Shown here in pieces: positions 10,801 through 20,967 of a stretch of DNA of 64,000 bases. The position numbers were made by a program, and so were the translations under genes. Every line of letters starts with the position of its first letter. Position 1 is the first letter of the stretch. Source of the DNA: Apostichopus japonicus (Eukaryota; Echinodermata; Holothuroidea; Aspidochirotida; Stichopodidae); the NCBI RefSeq assembly GCF_037975245.1, contig NC_092576.1:6554001-6618000 (forward strand). Reading direction: 5' to 3'. The notes below the pieces were generated by a model. The model was given only the letters and a program-made list of their open reading frames with translations, was not told the origin of the DNA and ran no database searches.

Positions 10801-13800
10801 TAGAATGAAATAGAGGTAGATATAGCTATAGAGAAGCTGTGACGTAACTATTGAATGGCGTATCCCTTGTGCAACAACGTAATACCCTTGCGCAACAAGG
10901 GTATTACTTTCACAGCCTCTTCTTCGAACGATCGTACCATGATCACACGACAGCGTAAAACAGAGTAGGGCAGTAGGCCTTATTATTCATTGGGCTGTAG
11001 CATGCATGATGACATTGCTCGACATATATTAAACTGTGAACAAAAAACGGTTTTCTCAAGAAATACTGTCAAGTCCGGATTGGCTGATAACCCTTGCGCA
11101 ACAACGTAATACCCTTGCGCAACAAGGGTATTACTTTCACGGCCTCTTCTTCGAACAATCGTACCCTGATAACACAACAGCGTAAAACACAGTAGGGCAG
11201 TAGGCCTTACAATTCATTGGGCTGTATCATGAATGATGACATTGCTCCACATATTAAACTGTGTACAAAACGGTTCTCTTGAGTAATACTGTCACGTGAG
11301 GATTGGCTGATGACCATTCAATAAAGTTTGATTATTTCTTAATTAAAAAAAAAAAATTCAGGGTAAACCAAGCTTTAATGTTGGATGGTGTCGATGACTT
11401 TGTGACCCTGCCGTCCATCAAGAACCTGTCCATTGATGCCAGCTTTACCCTGGAAACTTGGATCTACTTAGAAAATGGGGCTCCATCTTCAGACATGCCT
11501 ATCCTCTGTAGCTCCGATGGAAATCTCTGCTTCTCTGTTCAAAATAAGTGAGTGTTGTTTTCTGCACAAAACTATTTCTTTTTTTTGTTGGCATTATTTG
11601 TCCAAGCTATCATCTGAGTACTGAATACTATGATTTTTAAGTTGAATTTGTAAAATTTTAGCAAAGTTTGTTTCTGTTGAGCTTGTGACAAGCCTATGAC
11701 TGCTTTGTTCTGTGCCTAGTGTATATTTTGTCTAATTCCTAAACACCACATTTTTTTGTTTTTGGGTGTGAAATTCATTACTTTTAGCTCACATTGGAAT
11801 AGGATGAGTGTAGTCATATCAATCATCCCTCGCAAGATTTGTATTGTATTTTTTTATTTTTAGATCCTCCTGCATGCAGGAACTCGCGAAGAAGCCATCA
11901 TTGGCTTATCAAAGCTGCAACTGACTGAAGACAGTCTCTTAGATTCTAATTTAACATCCATGATTATGAATTGTCAATTGTTAACAACTCTGTAACTGGA
12001 CAACTTACATTAATCTTGGAGTGACTCGATCTCGGGACCTTATTATTGAAAGGTACCGGGGTTAACCACTGAGCTAACACTCCTATTTGACCACTTAAAA
12101 AGAAGTAACAACCACAGGATGATAGCCAAACTCTTCTTGATTTTGTTACCCTTCCATCTGAACCTATCAAAATTCTAGCAGTTTGTACCCTCTTCCAGAC
12201 TTTTCTAGTTCGATTGCATAATGGGCCCCCCTACCCTAACATCCCTTTGTTAATACCAGTTCTATGATTTGTTTGCAGGGTAACTAATTGCTCGCTAGGA
12301 GGGACGACACTTTCAGCGGGATCCTCTCTGGTTGAAACAGCCTGGAATCACATTGCTATGAGATATGATGCACAGAGTAAGTACCAAAGTGTCATGTCAC
12401 GTAGAGGCCCCTGTGTTAAGGTTACTTAGGATAAATGGTACAAGATGCCATGCTTGAGGACAGTAGAACGATTGTGGCTCTGAATGTTGCATTTCCTTTA
12501 CTTCCTCTCCTAATCTCTCACATGAACGTTTTTTTTCTCTCCTAGTTCTATTCGTCTTCTTCAGAGGTATTTCTCCAGACTCTCCCGGGCCCTCTCCTAT
12601 GAATCCCTCTTTCCCTCTCTCTTATGTTTACCCTTCCCATGCTCCTCTCTGCCATTGTCCTGCTCCCCTCTAATCTTCACCAGCTCCCCCTCTACCCTTC
12701 CCCTGCTCCCCTCTACCCTTCCCCTGCTCCCCCTCTACCTTACACCTCTTCCTCCACTCTTCCACGCTCCCTCTACTTTCCCACCCACTCTGTTCTCCCC
12801 TCCTTTCCTCCCATCTCCCTCTCTGCCTCTCTTGCCTCCCTCCCCTTGTCCTTCCCCTGAATGAGAATCTTCATAAATCCAACTAAGATGTTAGCTGTAA
12901 TAATTTAAGGTAGCTTAACATGGCTAATTGTAAACACAGCTAAACTTAATAGCAAAAAGATGAGAATATTTATGGAAAGCATTCACAGTTAAATGAAATG
13001 AAACTAACAACAGGAATTCACATATTGGGCTAATTTGTTATGACTTTACTTTATCTGTTTCTTCTAGATTTAGAGTTAAGTGTCTTCATCAATGGGACGT
13101 TGGATGGCAGTCAGACTGACGTACCATCTGTGGATTGGGTGAGTACATTAATTCTTGGATTGGACATAGCATTCACAACTGTTATCTGTAGCTGTAGATG
13201 GGCGATTCTGGAAGACTTTATGCTCTATGTAGGAAAAATAGAGTAGAATAAAGTACACTGGTCCAATGCTTGGGTTTGCGCTTTTAGCTGTTACCTCGTC
13301 AGTACCCGGTAGTTTATAGAAGATCTTTATTTTGGAGAGAATTTCAACAAGCTTGTGTTGTATTATGTTTGAAAATTGAAATTCAACTCACATATTAAGT
13401 GTACGGTGAAGTTTGATGACTGAAATGTGAAGTGTGATGACTGAAGTGTGAGTATCGAAGTGTGATGACTGAAGTGTGATGTGTACGGTGAAGTGTGATG
13501 TTTTTACTGAGAAGTGTGATGACTGGAGTGTGCATGAAGTGTGATGACCGAAGTCTGGTGGCCAAAGTGTGATGTCGGAAGTGTGATGTCGGAAGTGTGA
13601 TGGCCAAAGTGTGATGACTGAAGTGGGAGGTGTGATGTCTGAACAGTGAAGTGTGATGACTGAAATGTGAATCTTACATGCTACAGACTACACAATGCAG
13701 TTAATGTAAAATAACTTGATTAACTTGCTGAGAGTTCGTGTTGAATATATTTTTTGTGGAATATGTTACCCTTTGCAATATCAGAAGGCTGAATTGGGTT

Positions 13801-16800
13801 GACGATGATCTTGTTTAGCTTTCCGATCACGATGTATCCTCATCAGAAACGAAACTAAATCAATGGGAAAATGTACCAAGTTTAGGGTAAAGTCAAGTGT
13901 AAAGTAGCGATGAATCTCATTCTTGGATGCCATGTTCTGGATACCAAGCTAAAAGAAGAACATATTTGATATAATTCTCAGAGAGCAGAAGTAATTGATA
14001 AACCCTTTAACCTAAATTGTGGGAGTTTCATTACGTCTTCAATATTCCAAATATTCACCATCTTTCACAGTCACATAATTTGGAACTATAACAGATATAT
14101 TTAGATAAACTACACTGGACTTGTATCACTTAATTGTAAAACTTTCACACAAGATTACTAAAACTTTTCCTACAGTTATACCCAGTTTGAGCAATGACTC
14201 TAGACTCTAGATATGAAGTGTCTGTTGTTGCTTTAGAGTTTGCTTCCATATTTTGTTCATCAAGCAGACAGTCTTTGTTCATCTAGCAGATGCCCTTCTG
14301 CTCTTCCTGGTCACAAACAGTTTTCTATCAAATTCAACACAACTCTTTTTTCTTTCCTGAAGGATTTGAAGATGTATGAAGGTTTCAGTGTCTGGTCATT
14401 CGATCCTGGCAGGATCCTACTCTCAGAAGCAAAGTTTGAAATTAAGATTTGCTTCTGGTTGGAACGATACCCTGCTAGAATGAAAATGTCGGACACAGGG
14501 AACGTCATGCATTTACGTAACTCACTCTCTTGTTGAGATGTATTTCCTTTTGGAGAAACCATCCTCACTGCCTTTAATTTTTTGATCCTTCCTTTAGGAT
14601 AATAGTACGGTGTTATACATCGGAAGAAATAACGACACAGCCTTCCTGGAAGCCATCTTGGATGAAGTAAGTCTTAAGGAAGGATTGTCTACATTATGAT
14701 AAATGAATTTAACTTAAAAAAAAATTGAATGAAAATGTACCTTAGGGCATGTTACACTCTGATCCTTAGCAAAGAATCTAGCAAATTTTTATCAGGCATG
14801 CAGAAAGAGAGAAAAAAAAAACCCTGAACGTTTCAGATGTAATTAATGTTGTAGGATGACTCACAGAAACAGAGTGAAATAGTTAAAATAGGTGACACCA
14901 GAGAGTAAAAAGGTGATCTTCTGTAGAGATATGAGGTGTGAAGGAGGGCAGGGTACTTGTCAAACAAGAGGATCGGGGAGGATGGGAGGGTTATGAGGGA
15001 AAAGGAAGGTAGGAGAGATAGGAGGAAGGAAGAGAAGAGGAAGGGAGGGGTGGATGCAATGGGGAATATGAAGGGAACACGTAGTAATAGAGAGGGAGAG
15101 AGTAATTAAATACATCCAGGCATGGTGAATGGACTGGATGTGTCAAAGTGAAAAGGTTAAGGGATTATGAAAAAGATGTAAAACCTTACCTAAAATATAT
15201 CATTTTTTGGGTATGGCTACAATATTTCATCTGGACTTGAATCTCTCCGTGCCTCTCCTTGGTCAGGTTCGCGTCTGGGGTCTGGCTCTACTGGACAGTG
15301 AAATCCAGGACCATTTAGAGCTTCCTTACCTTCATCGGCAAAATCACAAACGGCTGTTGGACGCTCACTTCTCTATGGATAACGAGGAGGACGGTGAGTC
15401 TTAAATCAATGGTGTAGTCAGACAGAGAGAGGGAGAAAGGATTGTGATGGGGGTGGGGTATGGGGGGTGAGGGGAGCAACCTGTTCCATCTATGATGGTT
15501 TACAGAGTAGCTATTGTATTGTCACTCCTGTTTATATGGAAATGTCTTAACGATTACAGTCAAAAGGATTTCTGGCTGTACTTATCAATGGTGTAGCCAT
15601 AGAGATAGAGATAGAGGATTTTGATGGGGGTGGGGTATTCAAGGGGGGGGGAGGTTAGGGGAGCAACCTGTTTGTCACTTCTCCCTTGGAAATGTCCAAA
15701 GGATTTTAGAGAGACTTGTGTGAATAATAAAGACCTATTGTTACCAACTGAGTAATGTTAGATTTAGGTTTAGGTCGTGACCTTGGTCCAAATACGAGCT
15801 ATATCATTAAATTTATAATCAAGGAAGAAACTTTTCAGTTATTTGGAAATTTGGATAGCAAAGTGTTGAAACTTTTAATTATTAAAGTGAACTGTGTAGA
15901 TGAGATTCATTGAGATGATGTTTCATTGATCATATCTCTCAAATCATATCCCGAAAATGTTAGCTAAAGTGTATTATATTGTTTCGACATTAGCATTCAC
16001 TGTCCCATACTTTTCCAGTGATACAATAGAAAGGGTATTCGTGGCGTCTGTCTTGTCGATCCTAGTATATGCGGTTCCAGTATGGTATCATTTTGTACAC
16101 GTGAAAGATAAGAGAAGAATAAGAAGTTTTCTTAAATTTTGTTCCAAAATTTTCATCCTTAATTATGAGAATCTTGTACATAGAGTCAATGAATCTGCTA
16201 GGAATGAATTTATACGACTTGTCAAAAATATTCAAACTTCTAACGAACATCCTCTACATTCCAAGCTCAACTCTCTGTGCAATAAAACAAATTACAATTT
16301 GAGAAATCCAAATATAATGCCATCTTTTAGAATTATACTCTTTAAGAACTCGTTTATTTACAGAGCAACCATTTTTGTACAAAACGGCTCCTTAGATCCT
16401 TTATTGTAGCTTTTTGGTAATGTTTTAGAATTTTTACTCTTTAAGAACTCATTTTATTTACAGAACAGCCCCTTTTTGTAAACTGGTAAAGACAGCTTCT
16501 TAGATCCTTTGTTGTAGTTTCTTGATAATTTTGATAACTTTTGTAACGCTTTTTATGTTTTCACTATTAACTTAGTCTCATAAACTTTTATATGTCTTAA
16601 CCTGTATTTTGATGTTCTGTATATTGTTATATTTTTATCCTATTTATAAATTTCTCTGTAAATTTATACTGGAATAAAGAAATGAAAATGAAATGAAATT
16701 GGTGCTGTGACCGAGTAGATAAAGGCGGTGGCATTTGAAGCAATGAGGCTTAGCAATTGGGAGTTTCAGGGTTCGATTCCCGGCCAGGACATAGTAAGGT

Positions 16801-17252
16801 GGGTTTTTCATCCAAGAGCAGTCTACGGTTTTTCCATCTGAAATGACTTTCTAAAATTGAAAAGATTTCAAGTTTGAGTTAGCATGTTGAATTGGAAGCC
16901 ACCCGACGTGTAAGTTGCAATCCATAAGCCCTTGCGGGTTTCTCCCACATCAGTAGTTGCTCAGGCGTGGTAAAAATAATTGCTGTTTATCCCTTACAAA
17001 TCCCGATCAGGTGACACCACGCTCTAAGATCAATGCATCTAATTATTATTATTTTTTTTTTTTCTTTCTTACAAATCCCGATCAGGTGACACCACACTCT
17101 TAGATCAAGGCATCTACGGTCACGACGGTACCATAGAGGGCAGCGCTCTGTTTGTCTCAAGTTCACTGGACGCTGGCAGGTTTGAATTGACCTACCCGGA
17201 TGCGAAGAAGAGGAAAAAAAGAGAGCTCAGTCGCTATCATGAAGAATTGTAA
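1657..17252 (+). CDS. Thrombospondin-superfamily protein with C-terminal LamG domain (3' part, 14 exons)
   Basis: Exons chained by hand: 1657-1816, 2429-2615, 3324-3409, 4297-4392, 4791-4969, 7573-7809, 8709-8881, 9702-9845, 11362-11547, 12279-12376, 13068-13138, 14598-14666, 15267-15393, 17086-17252. All use GT-AG, every phase joins, and the sum is 1980 nt with stop TAA at 17250. Domain order in the 659 visible residues: at least seven type-3 Ca-binding repeats (DNC motifs), the thrombospondin C-terminal L-lectin-like domain, one LamG-like domain, then the beginning of a second LamG that ends in a basic tail ([16 protein letters not shown]). Thrombospondins are secreted, Ca-binding, oligomeric matrix proteins; their C-terminal region binds cell-surface receptors. 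Most family members end shortly after the lectin-like domain, so the LamG extension is unusual. The 5' part (oligomerisation region, EGF domains, signal peptide) lies outside the window, so the gene cannot be assigned to a named thrombospondin. Confidence 0.9.
2108..2428 (+). repeat. 58-62-bp tandem array carrying five decoy 3' splice sites
   Basis: Five units start at 2126, 2184, 2246, 2305 and 2367; the genuine exon starts at 2429. Each unit ends in a pyrimidine-rich stretch plus TTTAG, then repeats the first bases of exon 2 (GTGTCCTAGATG, first unit TTGTCC), then runs into TTAATTAATTA. If any decoy were used after the phase-1 donor at 1816, the frame would read G(V)VLDAA or a close variant and stop at the same TAA/TAG codon. 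Confidence 0.9.
5071..7339 (+). repeat. 21-bp minisatellite (VNTR), about 2.3 kb, inside the E5-E6 intron
   Basis: Unit GAGTTGTGACATGTTGATATT with variants (TTGTTATT, GGTTGTTATT, AGATGTGACATGGTGATATT). The period is a multiple of three, so long open frames of repeating ILSCDML or ISTCHNS occur on both strands; they are artefacts. A higher-order duplication is visible: a variant-marked block around 5371 recurs around 6323, an offset of 952 bp. Confidence 0.95.
8133..8400. mobile_element. 268-bp MITE-like element with 6-bp target duplication
   Basis: Begins CAGGCATGAGC and ends GCTCATCCCTG (imperfect inverted ends). It is flanked by GTAAAG at 8127-8132 and 8401-8406. Two more copies lie at 32430-32699 and 39993-40258 with their own 6-bp duplications. 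No coding capacity. Superfamily not assigned. Confidence 0.75.
9846..10830 (+). repeat. 94-bp minisatellite carrying copies of the exon-8 donor site
   Basis: Starts at the real donor of exon 8 (AGAG|GTAGGTATAG, 9846). Nine units repeat GTAGGTATAG at 9974, 10068, 10164, 10258, 10352, 10446, 10540, 10634 and 10728, spaced 94 bp (one 96). The last units are degenerate. Each unit therefore carries a potential 5' splice site similar to the real one. Confidence 0.9.
10855..11315 (+). repeat. Tandem dimer of about 227 bp with embedded hairpins
   Basis: Two diverged copies in direct orientation, each containing GCAACAACGTAATACCCTTG, a CCTCTTCTTCGAAC block, an ATTCATTGGGCTGTA block and a GATTGGCTGATA-type end. 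Each copy carries a 12-bp perfect stem with 5-nt loop (GTAATACCCTTG/CAAGGGTATTAC) at 10879-10907 and 11106-11134. It lies in the E8-E9 intron. Confidence 0.8.
12018..12083 (-). repeat. tRNA-like sequence, probable SINE head or tRNA pseudogene
   Basis: On the - strand it reads GGAGTGTTAGCTCAGTGGTT..., an A-box-like start, and ends GAGATCGAGTC ACTCC, a B-box-like end with acceptor-stem complementarity (GGAGTG/CACTCC). The anticodon region is not convincing. Located in the E9-E10 intron. Confidence 0.45.
12590..12860 (+). repeat. C/T-rich intron tract
   Basis: Strand-asymmetric polypyrimidine run built from degenerate CCCTCTACCCTTCCCCTGCTC units. Open frames in it are Pro/Ser/Leu-rich low complexity and not genes. 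Confidence 0.7.
13405..13680 (+). repeat. Short-unit minisatellite (GAAGTGTGATGACT)
   Basis: Degenerate tandem units of GAAGTGTGATGACT/GTCG in the E11-E12 intron. No coding content. Confidence 0.8.
13700..14597 (+). other. Intron sequence without recognisable features
   Basis: Part of the intron between exons 13068-13138 and 14598-14666. Apart from short open frames on both strands near 14240-14570 with no family resemblance, I see nothing here. Confidence 0.5.
15401..15680 (+). repeat. Duplicated G-rich intron block
   Basis: A block starting ATCAATGGTGTAG and ending GGGGAGCAACCTGTT occurs at about 15403-15486 and again at about 15585-15672, an offset near 181 bp. It begins a few bases after the exon-13 donor but does not copy the GT itself. 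Confidence 0.65.
15957..16695 (+). mobile_element. 3' fragment of a non-LTR retrotransposon (reverse transcriptase C-terminus)
   Basis: An open frame at 15957-16409 encodes 150 residues with the hallmarks of a LINE RT C-terminal end: [61 protein letters not shown]. Then come an untranslated region with a roughly 95-bp internal duplication (16330-16420 and 16425-16530) and a tail GGAATAAAGAAATGAAAATGAAATGAAA ending near 16698. It is 5' truncated. It sits in the last intron of the thrombospondin-like gene. Confidence 0.75.
16698..16975 (+). mobile_element. tRNA-derived SINE
   Basis: Starts immediately after the LINE tail. GTGACCGAGTAGATAAAGGC resembles an A box and GGGTTCGATTCCCGG is a canonical B box (16769-16783). 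A non-tRNA body follows, with GGGTTTTTCATCC and GGGTTTCTCCCACATCAG. Type III SINE-like layout; no clear target duplication. Confidence 0.65.
16991..17115 (+). repeat. Duplicated 3' splice site and exon start (75-bp offset)
   Basis: The sequence CTTACAAATCCCGATCAG|GTGACACCAC occurs with the decoy junction at 17010/17011 and again at the real junction 17085/17086. Spliced from the phase-1 donor at 15393, the decoy reads G-D-T-T-L-stop; the real copy reads on for 55 codons. A (T)n tract between them supplies the real polypyrimidine tract. Confidence 0.85.
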
Positions 17253-18763
17253 AAATAAAAACAAAATTATCATAAATCTTACCAGCAATCTTCTCCAGCA
17301 GAAAACATACATTTCAGAAAACAGCAGAAAACTTACATTCCCTACATTTTTGACAAAACCGAATGACCTTAAAGAAAAAGATATGCTTATTAATGACTAG
17401 AATTTACCATCAATAGTTCAAGAAGTCTCCAAAGATAAACTTTTGCAATTAAATAGAACGTAACAAGATTGAATGGTACTCTAAAATAAATTAATGTTAA
17501 ATAATGACAAGTTTAAAAAAAAATAGCGGTCAAGTAAATGGATCCTTTTTCAGATCAAAGAAGAACATTTACATATGGACATTTTTCATTGCTCAAAATT
17601 ATTTAAAAATTCAGAAAAAAGAAAAGTAAAAGAGATGGGGGTGAGGGAGAAATATTTCTTACACAAAAGTTTGTAGATTTTATTGGAGTTATTCTTCATA
17701 GATTTCTTAGTTTTGCTGGTGAAACTTTTTTAACATTGAGTTTTGAGAAAACATATTTTTTTTTTTTTTAAGTAGCAATCAATATTCCGTCCTCAGTTCC
17801 AGTTATGAGTTTAATATAAGAAGGAGAAGAGGAGGGTTTTATATTTTTTTTGGGAGAATATGCAAGAATGAGATGAAATTTCGAAGTTCTTATATTTTAT
17901 TCTATAAATGGAGATCATAGATAAATGACTCAAATGGATTATTCACATGTATGTATTGTTAAAAAAAAATGTGTTGACCATATTTATCCGTATATTTTCT
18001 TGGAATTTGTCCTTTTTTAGTAAGGTTGGATTTCATCTATTTTAGTATTCTTTGTAGGAATATATTTAAAAGTATTCATGAAATGAATCCATGTAAAGTA
18101 TCAAAGAGAATAAAAAACTCAAACTGCATAATGTGATGATGTCATATCACTGAATTATGCGTTTATATCGTATAAATTAATAAATAGCTACTCATTGTGT
18201 ACTTCATTATATATACGTAAGTCATTTTATTATTTACAATCAGCATGATGTAACTGAAAGTAACTTGTATATATTATTTTTTATAAAAATTCTCTCACAA
18301 TAGATGCTATAGGATATTTTTGAGTATGTTTGAAATTCCACTTAATTGTTGAAAATAACTTTTTAGTTCAAATTTTTAGTTATAACCATATTTGGCATAG
18401 GGTAACTGAAATCTATGAGTCAATCATCGAGGAAGACATTCTCAAAGAGGCTAATATGGCGCCCTGATTCCAATTAATCACATGCACCATTGTAATGTGA
18501 AAGTAAGTAGGAATAAATTTACCCTGAGTATATAAAAGAACCCAAGATATATATTCAATGACGAACAGAATCATTACTTGCAGAAGTGTTGGCTCTACTG
18601 AGTGGTTTTAATGTGCATTTTAGGTAGTTTACACACAGCCTAAATCATTGTCTACAGTTATCACGATCAGGTCTGATCTGGAAATAAAACCTCTGTGGGA
18701 GTCAAATTGCCACCAGCCTGATCATTCCAATACCTATAGTATTTTGATCACATTCTTAATATA
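17253..18763 (+). other. 3' UTR / intergenic, AT-rich, nothing coding
   Basis: AATAAA words lie three bases after the stop (17255) and near 18110; either could serve in polyadenylation. No repeats or ORFs of note. Confidence 0.4.
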
Positions 18764-18771
18764 CAGAGCGA

Positions 18772-19407
18772 CAGGGGCGTAGCGAGCGGGGGGGGGGGGG
18801 GTGTGGGGGGGTGTCACACCCCCCAATAATTTGGTCGCTGTCGGCAAATTTTGGGTCTGTCGGCAAAAGGAGAAAAGGTGAAGAGAGCGGAAGGGGAAGA
18901 AAGAAGGAAAGCTGAATAGAGAAAAGGAGAAAGGGAGCTTCTTCTGTGCCAAATTTGACTTAAAATATACACCAGATTGCATCTAAGGACGTTTCAAAAC
19001 TAAAAATTTTCAAAAGGGGAGGGGTAGACCCCCTACCCTTAGACCACTCCCCCATTTCAGTCACCACTTCCAGATCCGTCGGCAAATCAAATTTGACTTA
19101 AAATATACACCAGATTGCATCTAAGGACGTTTCAAACTAAAAAATTTCAAAAGGGGAGGGGGACACCCCCTCCCCTTAGACCCCTCCCCCAATTCAGTCA
19201 CCACTTCCAGATCCGTCGGCAAATCAAATTTTACTTAAAATATGCACCAGATTGCATCTAAGGACGTTTCAAAACTAAAAAATTGCCAAAGGGGAGGGGG
19301 ACACCCCCTCCCCTTAGACCCCTCCCCCATTTCAGTCACCACTTCCAGATCCGTCGGCAAATCAAATTCTCCACACCCCCAACCAAAACCCCTTCGCTAC
19401 GCCCCTG
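18772..19407. mobile_element. hAT-type non-autonomous element (636 bp) with internal 138-bp repeats
   Basis: Ends CAGGGGCGTAGCGA and TCGCTACGCCCCTG form terminal inverted repeats. Flanks CAGAGCGA (18764-18771) and CAGAGCGG (19408-19415) are an 8-bp target duplication with one mismatch. Inside, three tandem units of about 138 bp contain ACCAGATTGCATCTAAGGAC and GGGGACACCCCCTCCCC. No transposase. Confidence 0.85.
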
Positions 19408-19879
19408 CAGAGCGGCATGAAGAGAGAGAGGGAGAGATGGGGGAAGGGGGGGTGCGAGCTACAACCCTCTCGTTCAAGATCGGTTAATCTTTTATCGCAT
19501 TATGTATAAACATCTAGGAATATTTTAATGGTATTAAAGCACTGTTGTAGCAAATGCTTTATTTGAAAATGAATGTTTCATAACCCTTGAAGAAGAAAAT
19601 GTACAATTTATCCTGTAGGTATTTTCTTGTTTTGTTTTTTGAAGACCACCTTGATCACCACTATTCCATCCTATTTATTATACCGGTAAAGAAAGGAATT
19701 TATTAAAATAAACAAGACATTACAGCAAAACCTCTCTTATTTTATCATCATTGTTCATACCAGTTTTTTTAAATGAAACAATAAATATACCTCTCAGTCC
19801 AATAACATGTATTTCCACCAGACACAACCCCCCCCCCCCCTAACAGTTGATTATAAAACGTTAATGAGGTGAAAATCCA

Positions 19880-19960
19880 GACCAGTGATAAACTTCCAGC
19901 CTCCACAGGGATTCGAGCCCCGACCTCCCGCTTTATATGCGGACACTGATAAATATGCAG
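19880..19960 (-). mobile_element. tRNA-derived SINE head (- strand)
   Basis: Read on the - strand it carries GCATATAAAGCGGGAGG and B box GGGCTCGAATCCC followed by TGTGGAGGCTGGAAGTTT. The same family occurs on + at 35712-35790. Confidence 0.6.
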
Positions 19961-19998
19961 AGCTGAAAGCAGTATAGGAACTCTAATGGTGGGTGAAT

Positions 19999-20147
19999 GC
20001 GTATAAATTGGCTTTGTATAACGGTCATTGAGGGCTTGGCTTGCCTATGAAGAGTGATTATTCTGTGTACCAGGGGTGCACTCTGTAAAATCATAACACT
20101 TTGGTAATACGCCCTTAATGACGGTTATACAAAGCCAATTTATACGC
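19999..20147. mobile_element. 149-bp MITE with 36-bp terminal inverted repeats
   Basis: Left end GCGTATAAATTGGCTTTGTA, continuing to GAGGG, is the reverse complement of the right end with about two mismatches over 36 bp. There is no coding capacity. The flanks give no clear target duplication longer than 2-3 bp. Confidence 0.7.
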
Positions 20148-20164
20148 TTTAACACAACAGTAGA

Positions 20165-20245
20165 ATCATTGTAGTCAAGTGGTATACGGACTTCTGTGAC
20201 ACAAGATCCGGGGGGTTCGATTCCTACCTTCGCTTAATGAGTCCC
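20165..20245 (+). repeat. tRNA-like SINE head
   Basis: TAGTCAAGTGGTATACGG (A-box-like) and GGGTTCGATTCCTACC (B box), spaced as in a tRNA gene. The anticodon arm does not fold convincingly, so a SINE or pseudogene is more likely than a functional tRNA. Confidence 0.5.
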
Positions 20246-20298
20246 AAAAGGACGAAACCGGACGTAAAGTGGAATTTTTCTGGTGTTTTATTCTTTAT

Positions 20299-20299
20299 T

Positions 20300-20379
<80 letters not shown>

Positions 20380-20386
20380 TATATAT

Positions 20387-20480
<94 letters not shown>

Positions 20481-20483
20481 CAC

Positions 20484-20523
<40 letters not shown>

Positions 20524-20524
20524 G
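20299..20524. repeat. (AT)n microsatellite with a short (CT)n block
   Basis: More than 180 bp of alternating AT with GT interruptions, then CTCTCTCT and more AT. Open frames of IYIYIY are artefacts. Confidence 0.95.
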
Positions 20525-20564
20525 TGCGTGTGTGTGTACGTGTGGGGGAAACGTTTCAATGGGA

Positions 20565-20870
20565 TCACTACTCACTCCGGTTAAAATTCGGTAACGGTGA
20601 ATAATTCTGCGGGTTGAGAGTTAACACAGGAAATGTCATGAAAAAAAGAAAACTATATCGGTATTGCAGTGAGAAACAGTAGTTTTTGTGAGCATCTTAT
20701 CCTGAGTAAGTATTAGCTGGACATATAGGCCTACATGCACAGCAAGCCTTACTTAGCTGTTGTTGGCCATAGCAGTTGAGGAACGCTTGAAGTGGGCTAT
20801 AATTATGGACAAAACAACAACACTGTAAGTTATAATTTTGTCATTTTGTTTCTTTATATATATATATATA

Positions 20871-20967
<97 letters not shown>

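Larger units (their letters stand above)
11362..17252 (+). other. LamG-like domain exons and C-terminal tail (E9-E14)
   Basis: Exons 11362-11547, 12279-12376, 13068-13138, 14598-14666, 15267-15393 and 17086-17252. Residues fit a LamG/concanavalin-like jelly roll: [75 protein letters not shown]. After this, [15 protein letters not shown] and [11 protein letters not shown] look like the first strands of a second LamG, which stops early in a KKRKKR-containing tail. Several N-glycosylation sequons are present (NLS, NCS, NGT, NST, NDT). The LamG sits after the thrombospondin lectin domain, which is the unusual feature of this gene. Confidence 0.85.

Noticed and set aside
9846-10830. Regular 94-bp repeats as a CRISPR array
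   Set aside because: The whole 94-bp unit is conserved and there are no variable spacers; it lies in an intron.
12624-12864. Proline-rich protein
   Set aside because: Open frame in a C/T-rich intron tract, present in two frames; low complexity only.
20165-20245. Functional tRNA gene
   Set aside because: A and B boxes are present, but the anticodon and acceptor stems do not fold well; more likely a SINE head.
20269-20604. IYIYIY open frames in (AT)n tracts
   Set aside because: Dinucleotide repeat artefact, seen in several frames and on both strands.
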